From positions 1 to 38,060 of the forward strand of contig JAJZIR010000020.1 in NCBI GenBank assembly GCA_021810505.1: a stretch of DNA of 38,060 nucleotides, read 5' to 3'. Made by a program: the position numbers and the translations under genes. Origin of the DNA: a bacterium. Its GTDB lineage: Bacteria; Deinococcota; Deinococci; Deinococcales; Deinococcaceae. Each line of letters starts with the position of its first letter. The first letter of the stretch is position 1. The notes below the pieces were generated by a model that did not search any database, was not told where the DNA came from, and saw only the letters and a list, made by a program, of their open reading frames with translations. Shown in pieces: positions 6,912 through 16,532 of the stretch.

Positions 6912-9572
6912 TTAGCCTCCCGCGGCGCGCCGGGCCTGGCTCAGCTTCTTGGCCGCTTGCAGCATCAGGCCGCGGGCCCGGCCCACCGCGATGCCCAGCT
7001 GACCGGCCACCTCCTCCAGGCGGCCCTCGGTGCGCGCCCGGGTCAGGGCCTGCTCGGTGGGGTCGAGCACTCCCAGGTAGGGAGCCAGGTCCTGCCAGCT
7101 GGCTTTCGGGCTGGCCGGCTTGGCGCTCCGGCCCCTGGCCCGGGAGGCGGTCCGCCCGCTCCTGCGGGCGGCGGGAGCTCGCTGGCCGGCGGCCGGTTTG
7201 GAGGCTGCCGCGGGGCGCTTGCCGGCGGCCGGTTTGGAGGCGCGCCCAGGGCGGCTGGACCTGGCAGCGGGGCGCTTGGCTCCAGCCGCCGCCGGCCTGG
7301 GTTTGCGGGCTCGGTACTCGCTGCAGTCCGGGTTGCTGCAGCTGGCCTGGTCGGGGAGCGCCATCTGGTTCCAGCCGCAGACCGGGCAGCGGCTCTCCAG
7401 GGGGGGATAGAAGGTGGAATAGTCGCAATCCGGGTAGCGGCTGCAGCTCCAGAAGACCTTGCCCCGCCGGGAAGTCTTCTCCACGATCTCCCCTACCCGC
7501 CTGGCCGGATCCGGAGCCTCCAAGGTGAGGCCCTCCCTGGCCTGACACTTGGGGCAGGGCAGCTGGGTGTGCTTGACCAGCGGGCTGGTGTAGTCGCAGT
7601 CCGGGTAGCGGCTGCACCCGATGAAGTCTCCGTAACGCGAGACCTTCTGGACCAGCTCGCCGATGCGCGCGAGGGGATCCGGCGCGGACACCACTTTCCC
7701 CTCGCGCTCCATGCAGCGCGGGCAGGGCTCGCCGAGCGGGATGGGCGGCTGCTTGGCCTCCAAGGGGGCGCTGTAGGTACAGGTGGGGTAGTTGCTGCAG
7801 CCCAGGAACTGGCCGAAGCGCGAGAAGCGGATCTCCAGCGCGCCGCCGCAGAGCGGGCAGCGCTCCCTGGGCACCGCGCCCACCTCCTGGTGGAAGGGGG
7901 CGTAGAAGCGGCCGACCGTCTCCTGCCAGGGCTGATCGCGCTCCTCGATCTGGTCGAGCTCGCTCTCCAAGTCCGCGGTAAAGCGCAGGTCGAGTACCTT
8001 GGGGAAGTGCTCGACCAAGAAGTCGGTCACGGTCATGCCCAGCGGGCTGGGCCGCAGCGCTTTGCCCTCCCGGAGCAGGTAGCCGCGCCGCTCCAAGGTC
8101 TCGATGGTGGAAGCGTAGGTGCTGGGCCGGCCGATCCCGAACTCCTCCAAGGCCTTGACCAAGCTGGCGTCGTTGAAGCGGGGCGGGGGGCTGGTGAAAT
8201 GCTGCTGGCTCTGCACCTGCACCAGTTCCAGGAGTTCACCGCTGCGCACCTCCGGCAGCGGGCGGTCCCCTTCGGGATCGCCCCAGATCCGCAGGAAACC
8301 GTCGAAGCGCAGCAGGCTGCCCACCGCCCGCCACTCCAGGCCGGCCTGGGCCAGGGTGATGGTGGTCTGGTCCAGCCTGGCCGGACGCATCTGGCAGGCC
8401 ATGAAGCGGCTCCAGATCAGCTCGTAGAGCCGGAATTCGTCCTGGGGGAGCAGCGAGCGCAGCGAGGCAGGGGTGCGGGCGGGGTAGGTGGCGCGGATGG
8501 CCTCGTGGGCGTCTTGGGCGTTGGCCGAGGTCTTGTGGGCGTAGCTGACCGGCTTGTCCGGCAGGTACTCCGGGCCGCACTCCCTGCCGATCCAGGCCCT
8601 GGCCGCGTCCACCGCCTCCGGGGAAAGCCGCAGCGAGTCGGTGCGCATGTAGGTGATCAGGCCGACCGTCTCCGCCCCCAGCTGAACCCCCTCGTAGAGC
8701 CGCTGGGCCACCCGCATGGTCCGCGAGGCGGTCCAGCCCAGGCGGCTCGAAGCCGCCTGCTGCAGCGTGGAGGTGGTGAAGGGGGGCAGGGGATTGCGCC
8801 GGCGCTCGCGGCGTTCCACGCTGGCGACCGGCCAGGTCGCTACCTCGGCCGCTCGGCGCTCGACCGCCCCGGCCTGCTCGGCGCTGGCGATCAGGTAACG
8901 GGTCTGCTCGCCCTCCTTGCGCTGGGTGCGCTGGCCATCCACGGCGTAGAGCTCGGCGCGCAGTTCGGGCCCGGCGGTGCGGAAGGTGGCGGACAGTTCC
9001 CAGTACTCCTCGGGGGTGAAGGCGGTGATCTCCCGCTCGCGCTCGACCGCCAACCGCAGGGCCACGCTCTGGACCCGGCCGGCCGAAAGGCCTTTGCGCC
9101 GGAACTGCGAGCTCAGCACCGGGGACAGCTCGTACCCGACCAGGCGGTCCAGGACCCGGCGCGCCTGCTGGGCGTCGACCAGGCGCTGATTGACCGGCCG
9201 CGGCTGGGTGACCGCCTGGCGGACCACCTGCGGGGTGATCTCGCCGAAGGTCACCCGCAAGGGGGAGTTGGGGTCTAAGTCCAGCAGCTGGGCGACGTGC
9301 CAGGAGATGGCCTCCCCTTCCCGGTCGGGGTCAGGGGCGAGCAGCACCCGCTTGCCCTTGGCCGAGCGGCGCAGGCTCTCGACCACCGCCTTCTTGTCTC
9401 GCTTGGTGATGTAGTTGGGGGCGAAGTTATTGGCTGGATCGACTCCCAGCTCGCGCTCAGGTAAGTCCCGGACGTGGCCCACCGAGGCCTTCACCTCGTA
9501 GTCGCTGCCCAGGAAGCGCTCGATGGTCTTGGCCTTGGCCGGTGACTCGACGATGACCAGCGTCTTGGCCAT
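6912..9572 (-). CDS. topA: DNA topoisomerase I (type IA) with extended C-terminal tail
   Basis: The 886-residue type IA topoisomerase relaxes negative supercoils by a transient 5'-phosphotyrosine link. The Toprim domain opens with TLVIVESPAKAKTIERFLG and contains APDPDREGEAISW (acidic DxDxE metal site). The catalytic tyrosine is Tyr308 in GLITYMRTDS. The core is followed by four Cys-rich zinc-ribbon units from about residue 560, starting at CPLCGG, CPRC, CPKC and CPVC, the last without the full usual pattern. Then comes a low-complexity Ala/Pro/Lys/Arg tail (about 745-810) with repeated ASKPAAGKRPAA-like segments, and finally a 60-residue domain (LDPTEQALTRARTEGRLEEVAGQLGIAVGRARG) that looks like a sigma-region-4 type helix-turn-helix. 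It lies 12 bp downstream of ilvE. Confidence 0.95.
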   Translation of the reverse strand: MAKTLVIVESPAKAKTIERFLGSDYEVKASVGHVRDLPERELGVDPANNFAPNYITKRDKKAVVESLRRSAKGKRVLLAPDPDREGEAISWHVAQLLDLDPNSPLRVTFGEITPQVVRQAVTQPRPVNQRLVDAQQARRVLDRLVGYELSPVLSSQFRRKGLSAGRVQSVALRLAVEREREITAFTPEEYWELSATFRTAGPELRAELYAVDGQRTQRKEGEQTRYLIASAEQAGAVERRAAEVATWPVASVERRERRRNPLPPFTTSTLQQAASSRLGWTASRTMRVAQRLYEGVQLGAETVGLITYMRTDSLRLSPEAVDAARAWIGRECGPEYLPDKPVSYAHKTSANAQDAHEAIRATYPARTPASLRSLLPQDEFRLYELIWSRFMACQMRPARLDQTTITLAQAGLEWRAVGSLLRFDGFLRIWGDPEGDRPLPEVRSGELLELVQVQSQQHFTSPPPRFNDASLVKALEEFGIGRPSTYASTIETLERRGYLLREGKALRPSPLGMTVTDFLVEHFPKVLDLRFTADLESELDQIEERDQPWQETVGRFYAPFHQEVGAVPRERCPLCGGALEIRFSRFGQFLGCSNYPTCTYSAPLEAKQPPIPLGEPCPRCMEREGKVVSAPDPLARIGELVQKVSRYGDFIGCSRYPDCDYTSPLVKHTQLPCPKCQAREGLTLEAPDPARRVGEIVEKTSRRGKVFWSCSRYPDCDYSTFYPPLESRCPVCGWNQMALPDQASCSNPDCSEYRARKPRPAAAGAKRPAARSSRPGRASKPAAGKRPAAASKPAAGQRAPAARRSGRTASRARGRSAKPASPKASWQDLAPYLGVLDPTEQALTRARTEGRLEEVAGQLGIAVGRARGLMLQAAKKLSQARRAAGG

Positions 9573-9584
9573 CAGGCTGGCCTC

Positions 9585-10529
9585 TCAGACATGGGTGAGC
9601 CAACCCTGGGGGGCTTGGCGGCGGCCGCGGACCAGGTCCAGGTAGGCGGCGCGTAGGGCCTGGGTGACCGGGCCCACCTTGCCGTCCCCGATGGGGCGGA
9701 AGTCCAGGCTGACCAGCGGGGTGACCTCGGCGGCGGTCCCGGCTACGAAAACCTCGTCGGCCAGGTACAGCTCATCCCGGGTAGCCATCACCACCTCCAC
9801 CGGGACACCCAGCTGGCCGGCCAGCCACAAGACGGTGTCCCTGGTGATCCCGATCAGGGTGACCGAGTGGGCGATGGCGTGCAGGCGCCCCTGGCGCACG
9901 AAGAAGACGTTCTCGCCGGAACCCTCGGCGACGTACCCCTCGGCGTCCAGCAGGATCGCCTCGTCGAAGCCGGCGCTGACCGCGTCCGCCTTGGCCAGCG
10001 AGCTGTTGACGTAGTTGCCGCCGGCCTTGGACTTGGTGGGGAGCACGTGTCCGGGGGAGCGGATCCACGAGGAGGTCACCGCCTTGATCCCCGAGGTGGC
10101 GCCTTCACCCAGGTACGCGCCCCAGTTCCAGGCCGCCACCATCAGCTCGGTGGGGACCGGCAGGGGGTTCACTCCCAGGGAGTGAGCCCCCCGGAACAGC
10201 AGCGGCCGGATGTAGCAGGAGCGGTAGCCGTTGCGGCGGACCACCTCGCAGGCCACCTCGGAGAGCACCTCCAAGCTGACTGGGAGCTCCATTCTGAGGA
10301 TCTTGGCGCTGCCGGCCAAGCGCTTTAAGTGATCGCCCAGGCGGAAGACCGCCGGACCGCTGGGTGTCTCGTAGGCGCGGATCCCCTCGAAGGCCGAGGA
10401 GCCGTAGTGCAGGGCGTGGGAGAGCACCGAGACCTTGGCCTCTTCCTGGGGCAGCCAGGTTCCGTTCAGCCAGATCCATCCGGCCTGGATCCCGTGATCG
10501 GCGCTGTGGGTAGTTTCCATGCCGCCCAT
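9585..10529 (-). CDS. ilvE: Branched-chain amino acid aminotransferase
   Basis: The 314-residue PLP fold-type IV enzyme transfers the amino group between glutamate and the 2-oxo acids of leucine, isoleucine and valine, as the last synthetic or first degradative step. GSSAFEGIRAYETPSGPAVFRLGDHLKRLAGSAKIL and CYIRPLLFRGA are hallmark segments, the likely PLP lysine lies in TKSKAGGNYVNSSLAKADA, and EGSGENVFFVRQGRL and DEVFVAGTAAEVTPL complete the cofactor and substrate loops. The frame is open up to 10589, but that part codes through the 22-bp repeats, so ATG 10529 (or 10520) is preferred. It leads the topA-cupin-dus cluster. Confidence 0.92.
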   Translation of the reverse strand: MGGMETTHSADHGIQAGWIWLNGTWLPQEEAKVSVLSHALHYGSSAFEGIRAYETPSGPAVFRLGDHLKRLAGSAKILRMELPVSLEVLSEVACEVVRRNGYRSCYIRPLLFRGAHSLGVNPLPVPTELMVAAWNWGAYLGEGATSGIKAVTSSWIRSPGHVLPTKSKAGGNYVNSSLAKADAVSAGFDEAILLDAEGYVAEGSGENVFFVRQGRLHAIAHSVTLIGITRDTVLWLAGQLGVPVEVVMATRDELYLADEVFVAGTAAEVTPLVSLDFRPIGDGKVGPVTQALRAAYLDLVRGRRQAPQGWLTHV

Positions 10530-10573
10530 GTTGCCACAAATCCGCTGATCGGCGAAGGAAGTAGCTCCCAGTT

Positions 10574-10661
10574 GCCGCGAGGTTTGCACCCGGCTGCCGC
10601 GAGGTTTGCGACCGGCTGCCGCCAGGCTTGCACCCGGCCGCCGCTAGGCTTGCGCCCGGTC
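10574..10661. repeat. Four tandem copies of a 22-bp GC-rich repeat
   Basis: Units at 10574-10595, 10596-10617, 10618-10639 and 10640-10661 share the pattern GCCGC-n-AGG-Y-TTGC-R-n-CCGG, with one to five differences between copies. They fill the gap between divergent ilvE and the DUF218 gene. Two helical turns per unit would place the copies on one face of the helix, as expected of a protein-binding array, but a simple minisatellite is equally possible. Confidence 0.9.
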
Positions 10662-10681
10662 CCCGCTGAGCCGCAGCGGGT

Positions 10682-10687
10682 TAAGCT
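10682..10687 (+). promoter_or_regulatory. TAAGCT box before the DUF218 gene
   Basis: TAAGCT is followed by AGGAG and then GTG 10693. The 5-nt gap fits the leaderless pattern, but AGGAGG directly before the start could instead act as an unusually close Shine-Dalgarno. Confidence 0.4.
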
Positions 10688-10692
10688 AGGAG

Positions 10693-11313
10693 GTGTCCAG
10701 TCGGAGCGTCCAGGGAAGCGCCTCCAGCCTGGTGGCCCCGCTGCTGGCCGGCCTGCTGGCTCTAGGGCTCTTCGCCGGCCTGCTGGGGAGCCCGCTCAGA
10801 CCAGCCCGCCGCCCCCACGCCACCCTTTTGGTCTTGGGGGCGGCCCAGTGGGACGGGAGGCCCTCCCCCCTGTTTGAGCTCAGGCTGCTGAAAGCCTTCG
10901 CGGTCTACCGAGGGGCGCAGCGCAGCCGGAGGCCGGTCACGCGGATCGTCGTCTCCGGGGGGCACGGCGATGGGGCGCGGCGCAGCGAGGGCCGAGTCGG
11001 GGTGGAGTTCCTGCGCAGCTTGGGGGTCCCGCCCTCTGTCCTGGTCACTGAGACTCACAGCCACTCCACCCTGGAGAACCTGCTCGACTCCAAGCCGCTC
11101 CTGAAGGGACCGGTCACCCTGATCACCGACCCCATCCACGCCGTGCAGGCGCTGGCGCTGGCCAAGGCCCTGGGGATCACCGCCGACGCCGAGCCGAGCC
11201 AGCTGCAGGCCAGCTGGCTCTACCTGCTGCGCTACCGCCTGAGGGAGAGCCTGCTGCTGCTGGCCTACGCGCTGCTGGGCCCCCGACCCCCGGTGGGATG
11301 GATCAGATCTTGA
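10693..11313 (+). CDS. DUF218 / YdcF-SanA-like membrane-anchored protein
   Basis: The 206-residue protein has one N-terminal membrane anchor (VAPLLAGLLALGLFAGLLGS) and a DUF218 domain: HATLLVLGAAQWDGRPSPLFELRLLKAF, IVVSGGHGDGARRSEGRVGVEFLRSLGVP and VTETHSHSTLENLL carry the conserved G-A-x-x-W/G, SGG and T-x-x-T/S-x-E-N motifs. Family members (YdcF, SanA, ElyC) act in envelope or peptidoglycan-related processes, though the reaction is not settled. Its 3' end overlaps the convergent murJ gene by 11 bp. A role next to a lipid II flippase fits the family but is inference. Confidence 0.83.
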   Translation: MSSRSVQGSASSLVAPLLAGLLALGLFAGLLGSPLRPARRPHATLLVLGAAQWDGRPSPLFELRLLKAFAVYRGAQRSRRPVTRIVVSGGHGDGARRSEGRVGVEFLRSLGVPPSVLVTETHSHSTLENLLDSKPLLKGPVTLITDPIHAVQALALAKALGITADAEPSQLQASWLYLLRYRLRESLLLLAYALLGPRPPVGWIRS

Positions 11314-12832
11314 GCCGGCGGCGCAGATCCTGCCATTCCGGGAGGCCGAGCGCAGCCACCAGCAGGCCATAGACCAGCAAGCCGGCGGTCCCGCCCACCG
11401 CCAGGGTGATCAGGCTGGGCAAAAACGAACCGGGCCTGGGCAGCACCCGGGCCAGCCCCCAGACCACCAGGCCGGCCCCGGCAGCGGCCAACAGGACCTG
11501 CAGCCCGTAGCTGGCCAGGGCCCGCAGCGGGAAGCCCAGAGGGACCTGGCGGTGGTAGAGCCAGGCCAGCAGGGCGGTGGAGACCCAGCCGGTCAGGGTG
11601 GTGGCTAAGCCCATGCCGTAGAGGCCGAAGATCAGGTAGAAGTGCAGGTAGAGCACAGTGTCACCGCCGAAAGCGGCGGCGGTGACGATCAGGGGCTCCA
11701 GGCTGCGCTGGCGCACGTAGAAGGTCCTCAGCATGATGGCGTTGAGCCCCCAGGGGATCAGGGCCAGGGAGAAGGTGGTGAGGATCTGCCAGGAGAATAG
11801 GTAGCGGTGGACGTTGTAGCCGCTATGCCAGTTGTAGAGCGCGGCCATCACGCTGGGAGCCAGAATCAGCAGCAGCGCGCTGATGGGGGCAGCGAAGAAG
11901 AGGACCAGGCGCAAAGCGCGCAGGGTGAACTCCCCGAAGCCGGGCCAGTCACCCTCAGCCGCCCGGCTGGCCATCCTGGGGTAGACCGCCAGGGCCGGCG
12001 AGACGGCGAACAAACCCAAGACCAGCTGGAAGATGGTGTTGGAGTTGAGGTAGGCGGTGTTAGCCCCGACCGGAAACTGCGAGAGGATCCGGATCAGGAA
12101 CACGCTGAAGATCTGGCGGGCCCCGGTGGTGAGCGTGAAGGGCGCCATCAGCAGCAGGACCCGGCCCAGCTTGGGATGGGGCCGCAGGGTGACCGAGTGG
12201 ATCAGGCGGTGGCGGCGCAAGCCCGGCAGCTGCACCAAGAACTGGGCAGCCCCGCCGGCGGTGGCGCTGAGGCCCAGCCACAGCGGGCTGTGCGGGAACA
12301 GCAGCATCACCAAGATGGCCACGGCGTTGAAAGCCAGCGGCGCGAAGGAGGACTCCCAAAACCACTCGTTGGCGTTGAGCAGGCCCATGGCGATGGCCGA
12401 CAAGCTGATAAAGGTGAGGAACGGCATCATCAGCCGGGCCAGGTAGATGGTCTGGGGCAGGTTTACGTGAGGGGAATCGGCGGTCAAAAGGGCGACGATC
12501 TGGGGGGCGAAGGTCAGGCCCAGGCCCAGCAGGACCATGTTGATCGCCAACAGCGCGCCGGAGAAGCTGGCCGCCAGCTTGGGGCGCTCCTCGGGGCTGA
12601 GCTGCTGGTAGACCGGGATGAAGGAGTTGACCAAAGCTCCCTCGGCCAAGAGTTCCCGAAAGAGGTTGGAGATCTGGAAGGCGATCGCGAAGGAGTCGGT
12701 CAGGGCGGTCGGGAAGAAGCCCAGGCTGACCAGGACGACCTGCCGCACCAAACCCAGGATCCGGGAACCCAGGGTCCCCAGCATGACCGTCAAGGTGTTG
12801 CGGGCGACCGAGCGGCCGCGAACTTGGCTCAT
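11303..12832 (-). CDS. murJ: Lipid II flippase MurJ (MviN)
   Basis: This 509-residue polytopic MATE/MOP-superfamily protein moves the peptidoglycan precursor lipid II across the inner membrane. VARNTLTVMLGTLGSRILGLVRQVVLVSLGF is the standard first helix with the conserved SR-x-x-G-x-x-R, and LFRELLAEGALVNSFIPVYQ is the diagnostic second-helix segment. About 14 membrane helices follow. The frame opens at 12859, but ATG 12832 is preferred because GGAG lies 6 nt upstream and homology begins at QVRGRSVARN. It converges with the DUF218 gene and is divergent from the tRNA-Ser. Confidence 0.94.
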   Translation of the reverse strand: MSQVRGRSVARNTLTVMLGTLGSRILGLVRQVVLVSLGFFPTALTDSFAIAFQISNLFRELLAEGALVNSFIPVYQQLSPEERPKLAASFSGALLAINMVLLGLGLTFAPQIVALLTADSPHVNLPQTIYLARLMMPFLTFISLSAIAMGLLNANEWFWESSFAPLAFNAVAILVMLLFPHSPLWLGLSATAGGAAQFLVQLPGLRRHRLIHSVTLRPHPKLGRVLLLMAPFTLTTGARQIFSVFLIRILSQFPVGANTAYLNSNTIFQLVLGLFAVSPALAVYPRMASRAAEGDWPGFGEFTLRALRLVLFFAAPISALLLILAPSVMAALYNWHSGYNVHRYLFSWQILTTFSLALIPWGLNAIMLRTFYVRQRSLEPLIVTAAAFGGDTVLYLHFYLIFGLYGMGLATTLTGWVSTALLAWLYHRQVPLGFPLRALASYGLQVLLAAAGAGLVVWGLARVLPRPGSFLPSLITLAVGGTAGLLVYGLLVAALGLPEWQDLRRRLKI

Positions 12833-12969
12833 CGTCTCCTCTGTACCGGCGTCTTCCAAGGCTGGCGGCTCGCTGGCTACGCCCTACGTCTAGGACGATC
12901 CTGGTCAGAGTCTAGCATCCGGCCTGGCGCGACAGACCGCTGCCCAAGCGGCTGGTTCAGCGAACCGCC

Positions 12970-12999
12970 TTGCCAAATTGCGCGGCGGCGTGCTACGCT
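12970..12999 (+). promoter_or_regulatory. Promoter of tRNA-Ser
   Basis: TTGCCA (12970-12975) and TACGCT (12994-12999) are separated by 18 bp and lie 9 bp upstream of the mature tRNA 5' end. Confidence 0.6.
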
Positions 13000-13008
13000 C
13001 CCTTGGCT

Positions 13009-14328
<1,320 letters not shown>

Positions 14329-14459
14329 CGCGCGTGTCTCCCGATCAGATCATCGGTCGGCCCGAGCAGTTCGTCGGACACGTCACCGGACCATTGCTCA
14401 GGCACGTCCACCCTGACCTCCGCAACCGGGATACGCCCTGACCAGTCGTCGGTGACAGT

Positions 14460-14705
14460 TCAGGTCGAGAGGTCATGCTTCGGCGGCCGGCCAACAAACG
14501 GCCGGGATTGACCGAGCAACGTTTCGAGCTGCTCAGATGCGGTCGGTGGGCGTTCCTTGCGGAGCCTGGCTATCGGCACAGAGTCACCGAATGAGGCCCC
14601 TGCAAGAATAGCCTCTTTCTTCGCCGGAAGCCTCCGCGCCCTGTGGCGCAAAAAGACTTGTACGCGGCGGAGCGGAGACAACGCAGGGACGATTGCGGTC
14701 GTCAT
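14460..14705 (-). CDS. Hypothetical short ORF downstream of the toxin gene (doubtful)
   Basis: The 81-residue frame starts with an ATG that overlaps the acetyltransferase toxin stop by 4 bp. It is basic (RRVQVFLRHRARRLPAKKEA) and has no recognisable domain. Codon use is not clearly that of a gene, and the remainder of the neighbourhood is decayed, so it may be a chance frame or a fragment. The rest of the stretch between the recombinase and toxin genes holds nothing I can identify. Confidence 0.25.
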   Translation of the reverse strand: MTTAIVPALSPLRRVQVFLRHRARRLPAKKEAILAGASFGDSVPIARLRKERPPTASEQLETLLGQSRPFVGRPPKHDLST

Positions 14706-15208
14706 GGCGATATCAGGCTCAGCGCCGTCGCCACTGGCAGATAGAGAGTGCGCGGCCGCCGCACCAAAGGCGTGAAGCCGAAGGCGGCATAGAACGCCGC
14801 CGCACCGTCGTCGATGGCGTCGGCGAAGATGGCGTGCGCACCGATGGGCGCGGTCGCCACGGTCTTGATGGCGTCGAACAGGAGGGCCTCGCCAAGTCTC
14901 TGTCCGGCATAGTCGCTATGCCGCCCAAGCCAGCCGATTAGCACAGCGGGAACAGTCGGATAGCGCGGCAGCTTCTTCGCCAGCGCCTCGGGCACCTCGT
15001 TCAAGGGAACGTTGCTGGACGACAAGGTGTAGAAGCCCGCCACCCGGCCTGCCACGATCTCTCTGGCAACGAAACAGGTGGCGTATTTGCGCTTCACGTC
15101 CTGCGAGACGGTCTCGCGGAAGTAGCTATCGATCCGCTCGTTGCCGCAGGTGAAATCCGCCCGCTTGTGCGCCTTCGCCAGCGGCTCGATGATGAAGCGG
15201 GCGGTCAC
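14702..15208 (-). CDS. GNAT toxin of a TacT/AtaT-like toxin-antitoxin pair
   Basis: The 168-residue GNAT acetyltransferase is of the toxin class that acetylates the amino group of charged aminoacyl-tRNA and blocks translation. FTCGNERIDSYFRETVSQDVKRKYATCFVA is the typical start (C-G-N/x-x-x-I/L-D-x-Y/F). AGFYTLSSSNVPLNEVPE, VPAVLIGWLGRHSDYAGQRLGEALLFDAI (acetyl-CoA loop QRLGEALL) and FYAAFGFTPLVRRPRTLYLPV complete the family pattern. It is intact and starts inside the antitoxin gene with a 4-bp overlap. The tRNA target is not predictable. The close fit to TacT/KacT/AtaT families makes a toxin much likelier than a metabolic acetyltransferase. Confidence 0.88.
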   Translation of the reverse strand: MTARFIIEPLAKAHKRADFTCGNERIDSYFRETVSQDVKRKYATCFVAREIVAGRVAGFYTLSSSNVPLNEVPEALAKKLPRYPTVPAVLIGWLGRHSDYAGQRLGEALLFDAIKTVATAPIGAHAIFADAIDDGAAAFYAAFGFTPLVRRPRTLYLPVATALSLISP

Positions 15209-15495
15209 CGACGTTCGATCAGCTCGGCATGGCGCTTCGCCGCGCGGGCCAGACGCGCGTTCGGCTGGGGCGGATTGATCAGCACCTCGGCGAAGCGAAT
15301 TTGATCCTCGCGCGCCAGGCGCATGATCTCAGCGTCCTCGACGACGCGCCTTGCGTCCTCGCCGGCAGTGGCGATGAGATAACCGGTCAAGGTCAGGCCG
15401 CGCAGGCGGGCGGCGCGCTGCATCTGGCCATAGACTTGGACCGGGATACGCGCTTCCAATCGGGTGGTCTCGGCTTCAACTCGGAGCTTGGGCAT
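15205..15495 (-). CDS. DUF1778 (TacA-like) ribbon-helix-helix antitoxin
   Basis: The 96-residue protein starts MPKLRVEAETTRLEARIPVQV and continues QMQRAARLRGLTLTGYLIATAGEDARRVVE, which is the DUF1778 RHH DNA-binding domain. The C-terminal part (AEVLINPPQPNARLARAAKRHAE) contains the N-P-P-x-P-N segment that wraps and neutralises the GNAT toxin. Start ATG 15495 is favoured by GGAG 8 nt upstream; the longer frame to 15540 would code through the operator. It is the first gene of the two-gene operon and is expected to repress it together with the toxin. Confidence 0.88.
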   Translation of the reverse strand: MPKLRVEAETTRLEARIPVQVYGQMQRAARLRGLTLTGYLIATAGEDARRVVEDAEIMRLAREDQIRFAEVLINPPQPNARLARAAKRHAELIERR

Positions 15496-15512
15496 AGGGG
15501 TCTCCTTCACTC

Positions 15513-15537
15513 TATAATATGCGGCAAAATGCCGTAT
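15513..15537 (-). promoter_or_regulatory. Operator and promoter of the GNAT/DUF1778 pair
   Basis: ATGCGGCA-AAA-TGCCGTAT at 15519-15537 is a near-perfect palindrome (7 of 8 pairs) just upstream of a minus-strand TATTAT -10 box (15514-15519). The position fits binding of the RHH antitoxin over the promoter. Confidence 0.6.
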
Positions 15538-15550
15538 CATTCAAGACACC

Positions 15551-16100
15551 TCACCACCCCAGCCCGATCTGCCGCTTGCGGCTGAACTCCCAGTCGATGC
15601 TCCAATCGTCGCGCCGGACGCCGCTGATGTAATGGTCGAGGCGCTTCTCAAGGCTGGGCTGCCAGGGTACGAGCTGGAAGCCGATCCCGTCCTCGATCAT
15701 GGCGAAGCGCCCGCTGGCGAGGTTGGCGACGCCGGCCAGCCAGCCGGTCGCATACTCGCCCGGCCCGGATGGGGCGTAGGTCAGGCCACGCTCAGTCGCC
15801 ATCTCTCTGCCGAGGCGCTCAACTTTCTGGCGCTCCGGGGACCACAACGGTGCGCCGAGGGATGGAAATGAATCCATCCCTCACGTGGCATAGCCGATTT
15901 CGACGAGCCGCGCGGCACGCCGGCCGAGCGCGGTGTTCACCTCCTGGCCGAAGCCGGCGTCGGCGATGGGCAGATGGTCCTTTGCAACCAGCTCCCGGCC
16001 GAGCCAGGCCGCCCCGTCGCTGCCGACTTGCCGGTCGAGGTTGAGGGCGGACAGGGTGCGGATCGAAAAATCCCCACCTACCGAAAATCGCGCTCTCTTG
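15551..16100 (-). pseudogene. Relaxase C-terminal remnant (DUF3363)
   Basis: Two reading frames together recover the C-terminal domain of a DUF3363 relaxase, the nuclease that nicks oriT in conjugative elements. The upstream piece (about 15881-16100) reads LNLDRQVGSDGAAWLGRELV and ADAGFGQEVNTALGRRAARLVEIGYA before a stop. The downstream piece (15551-15877) reads GLTYAPSGPGEYATGWLAGVANLASGRFAMIEDGIGFQLVPWQPSLEKRLDHYISGV and ends RKRQIGLGW. The N-terminal nuclease domain is missing altogether. This shows that the island once belonged to a conjugative or mobilisable element. Confidence 0.8.
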
Positions 16101-16532
16101 ATAGGCGGGATGCACCTCGACGGAGTTGGTCCCGCTACTGTCGAACGCAAACCAGCTCGATCAGGGCTATCTACTCCACTGGGCCTGGCGGCAGGCCGTC
16201 ATCGACACGTTGATGACAGAGAGCACAGGACGCGGATGCCAAAGGCCGGCATGTCGGTCCTCCTCGACATGCCGCGACTCCCCTGTCGCCGCCGGAGGAA
16301 CAGCAGCGGGCCGTGGGACTGCTGAGCTGGGCAGCGTCCGTCGCCTATGGTGCATTGCTTTTCGGTTCCGGAGTTTGCGCCCAAGCTCAGGACAAGGCCA
16401 ACGGTCAGATCATGAAGGACTAAAATGCGGACATCATGCATTCGATTCGATTTCCTCATCCTGGCTCTCCCGCGCCAAAACACCTCCACCGAACAGGCCC
16501 AGCGCCCCGGGGGAACGGGCGCGCAGAGGTGG
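16101..16532. other. Stretch without an intact gene in the island
   Basis: No frame here has a recognisable product. A short plus frame ending at 16423 reads VGLLSWAASVAYGALLFGSGV followed by CAQAQDKANG. It resembles a signal peptide or membrane segment of some small exported protein, but it has no clear start and no known relatives that I can name. The rest appears to be remnant sequence left by deletions. Confidence 0.4.

Noticed and set aside
6957-9278. A 773-residue plus-strand open frame
   Set aside because: It is the antisense shadow of topA, rich in Gly/Ala/Leu/Gln with no known domain.
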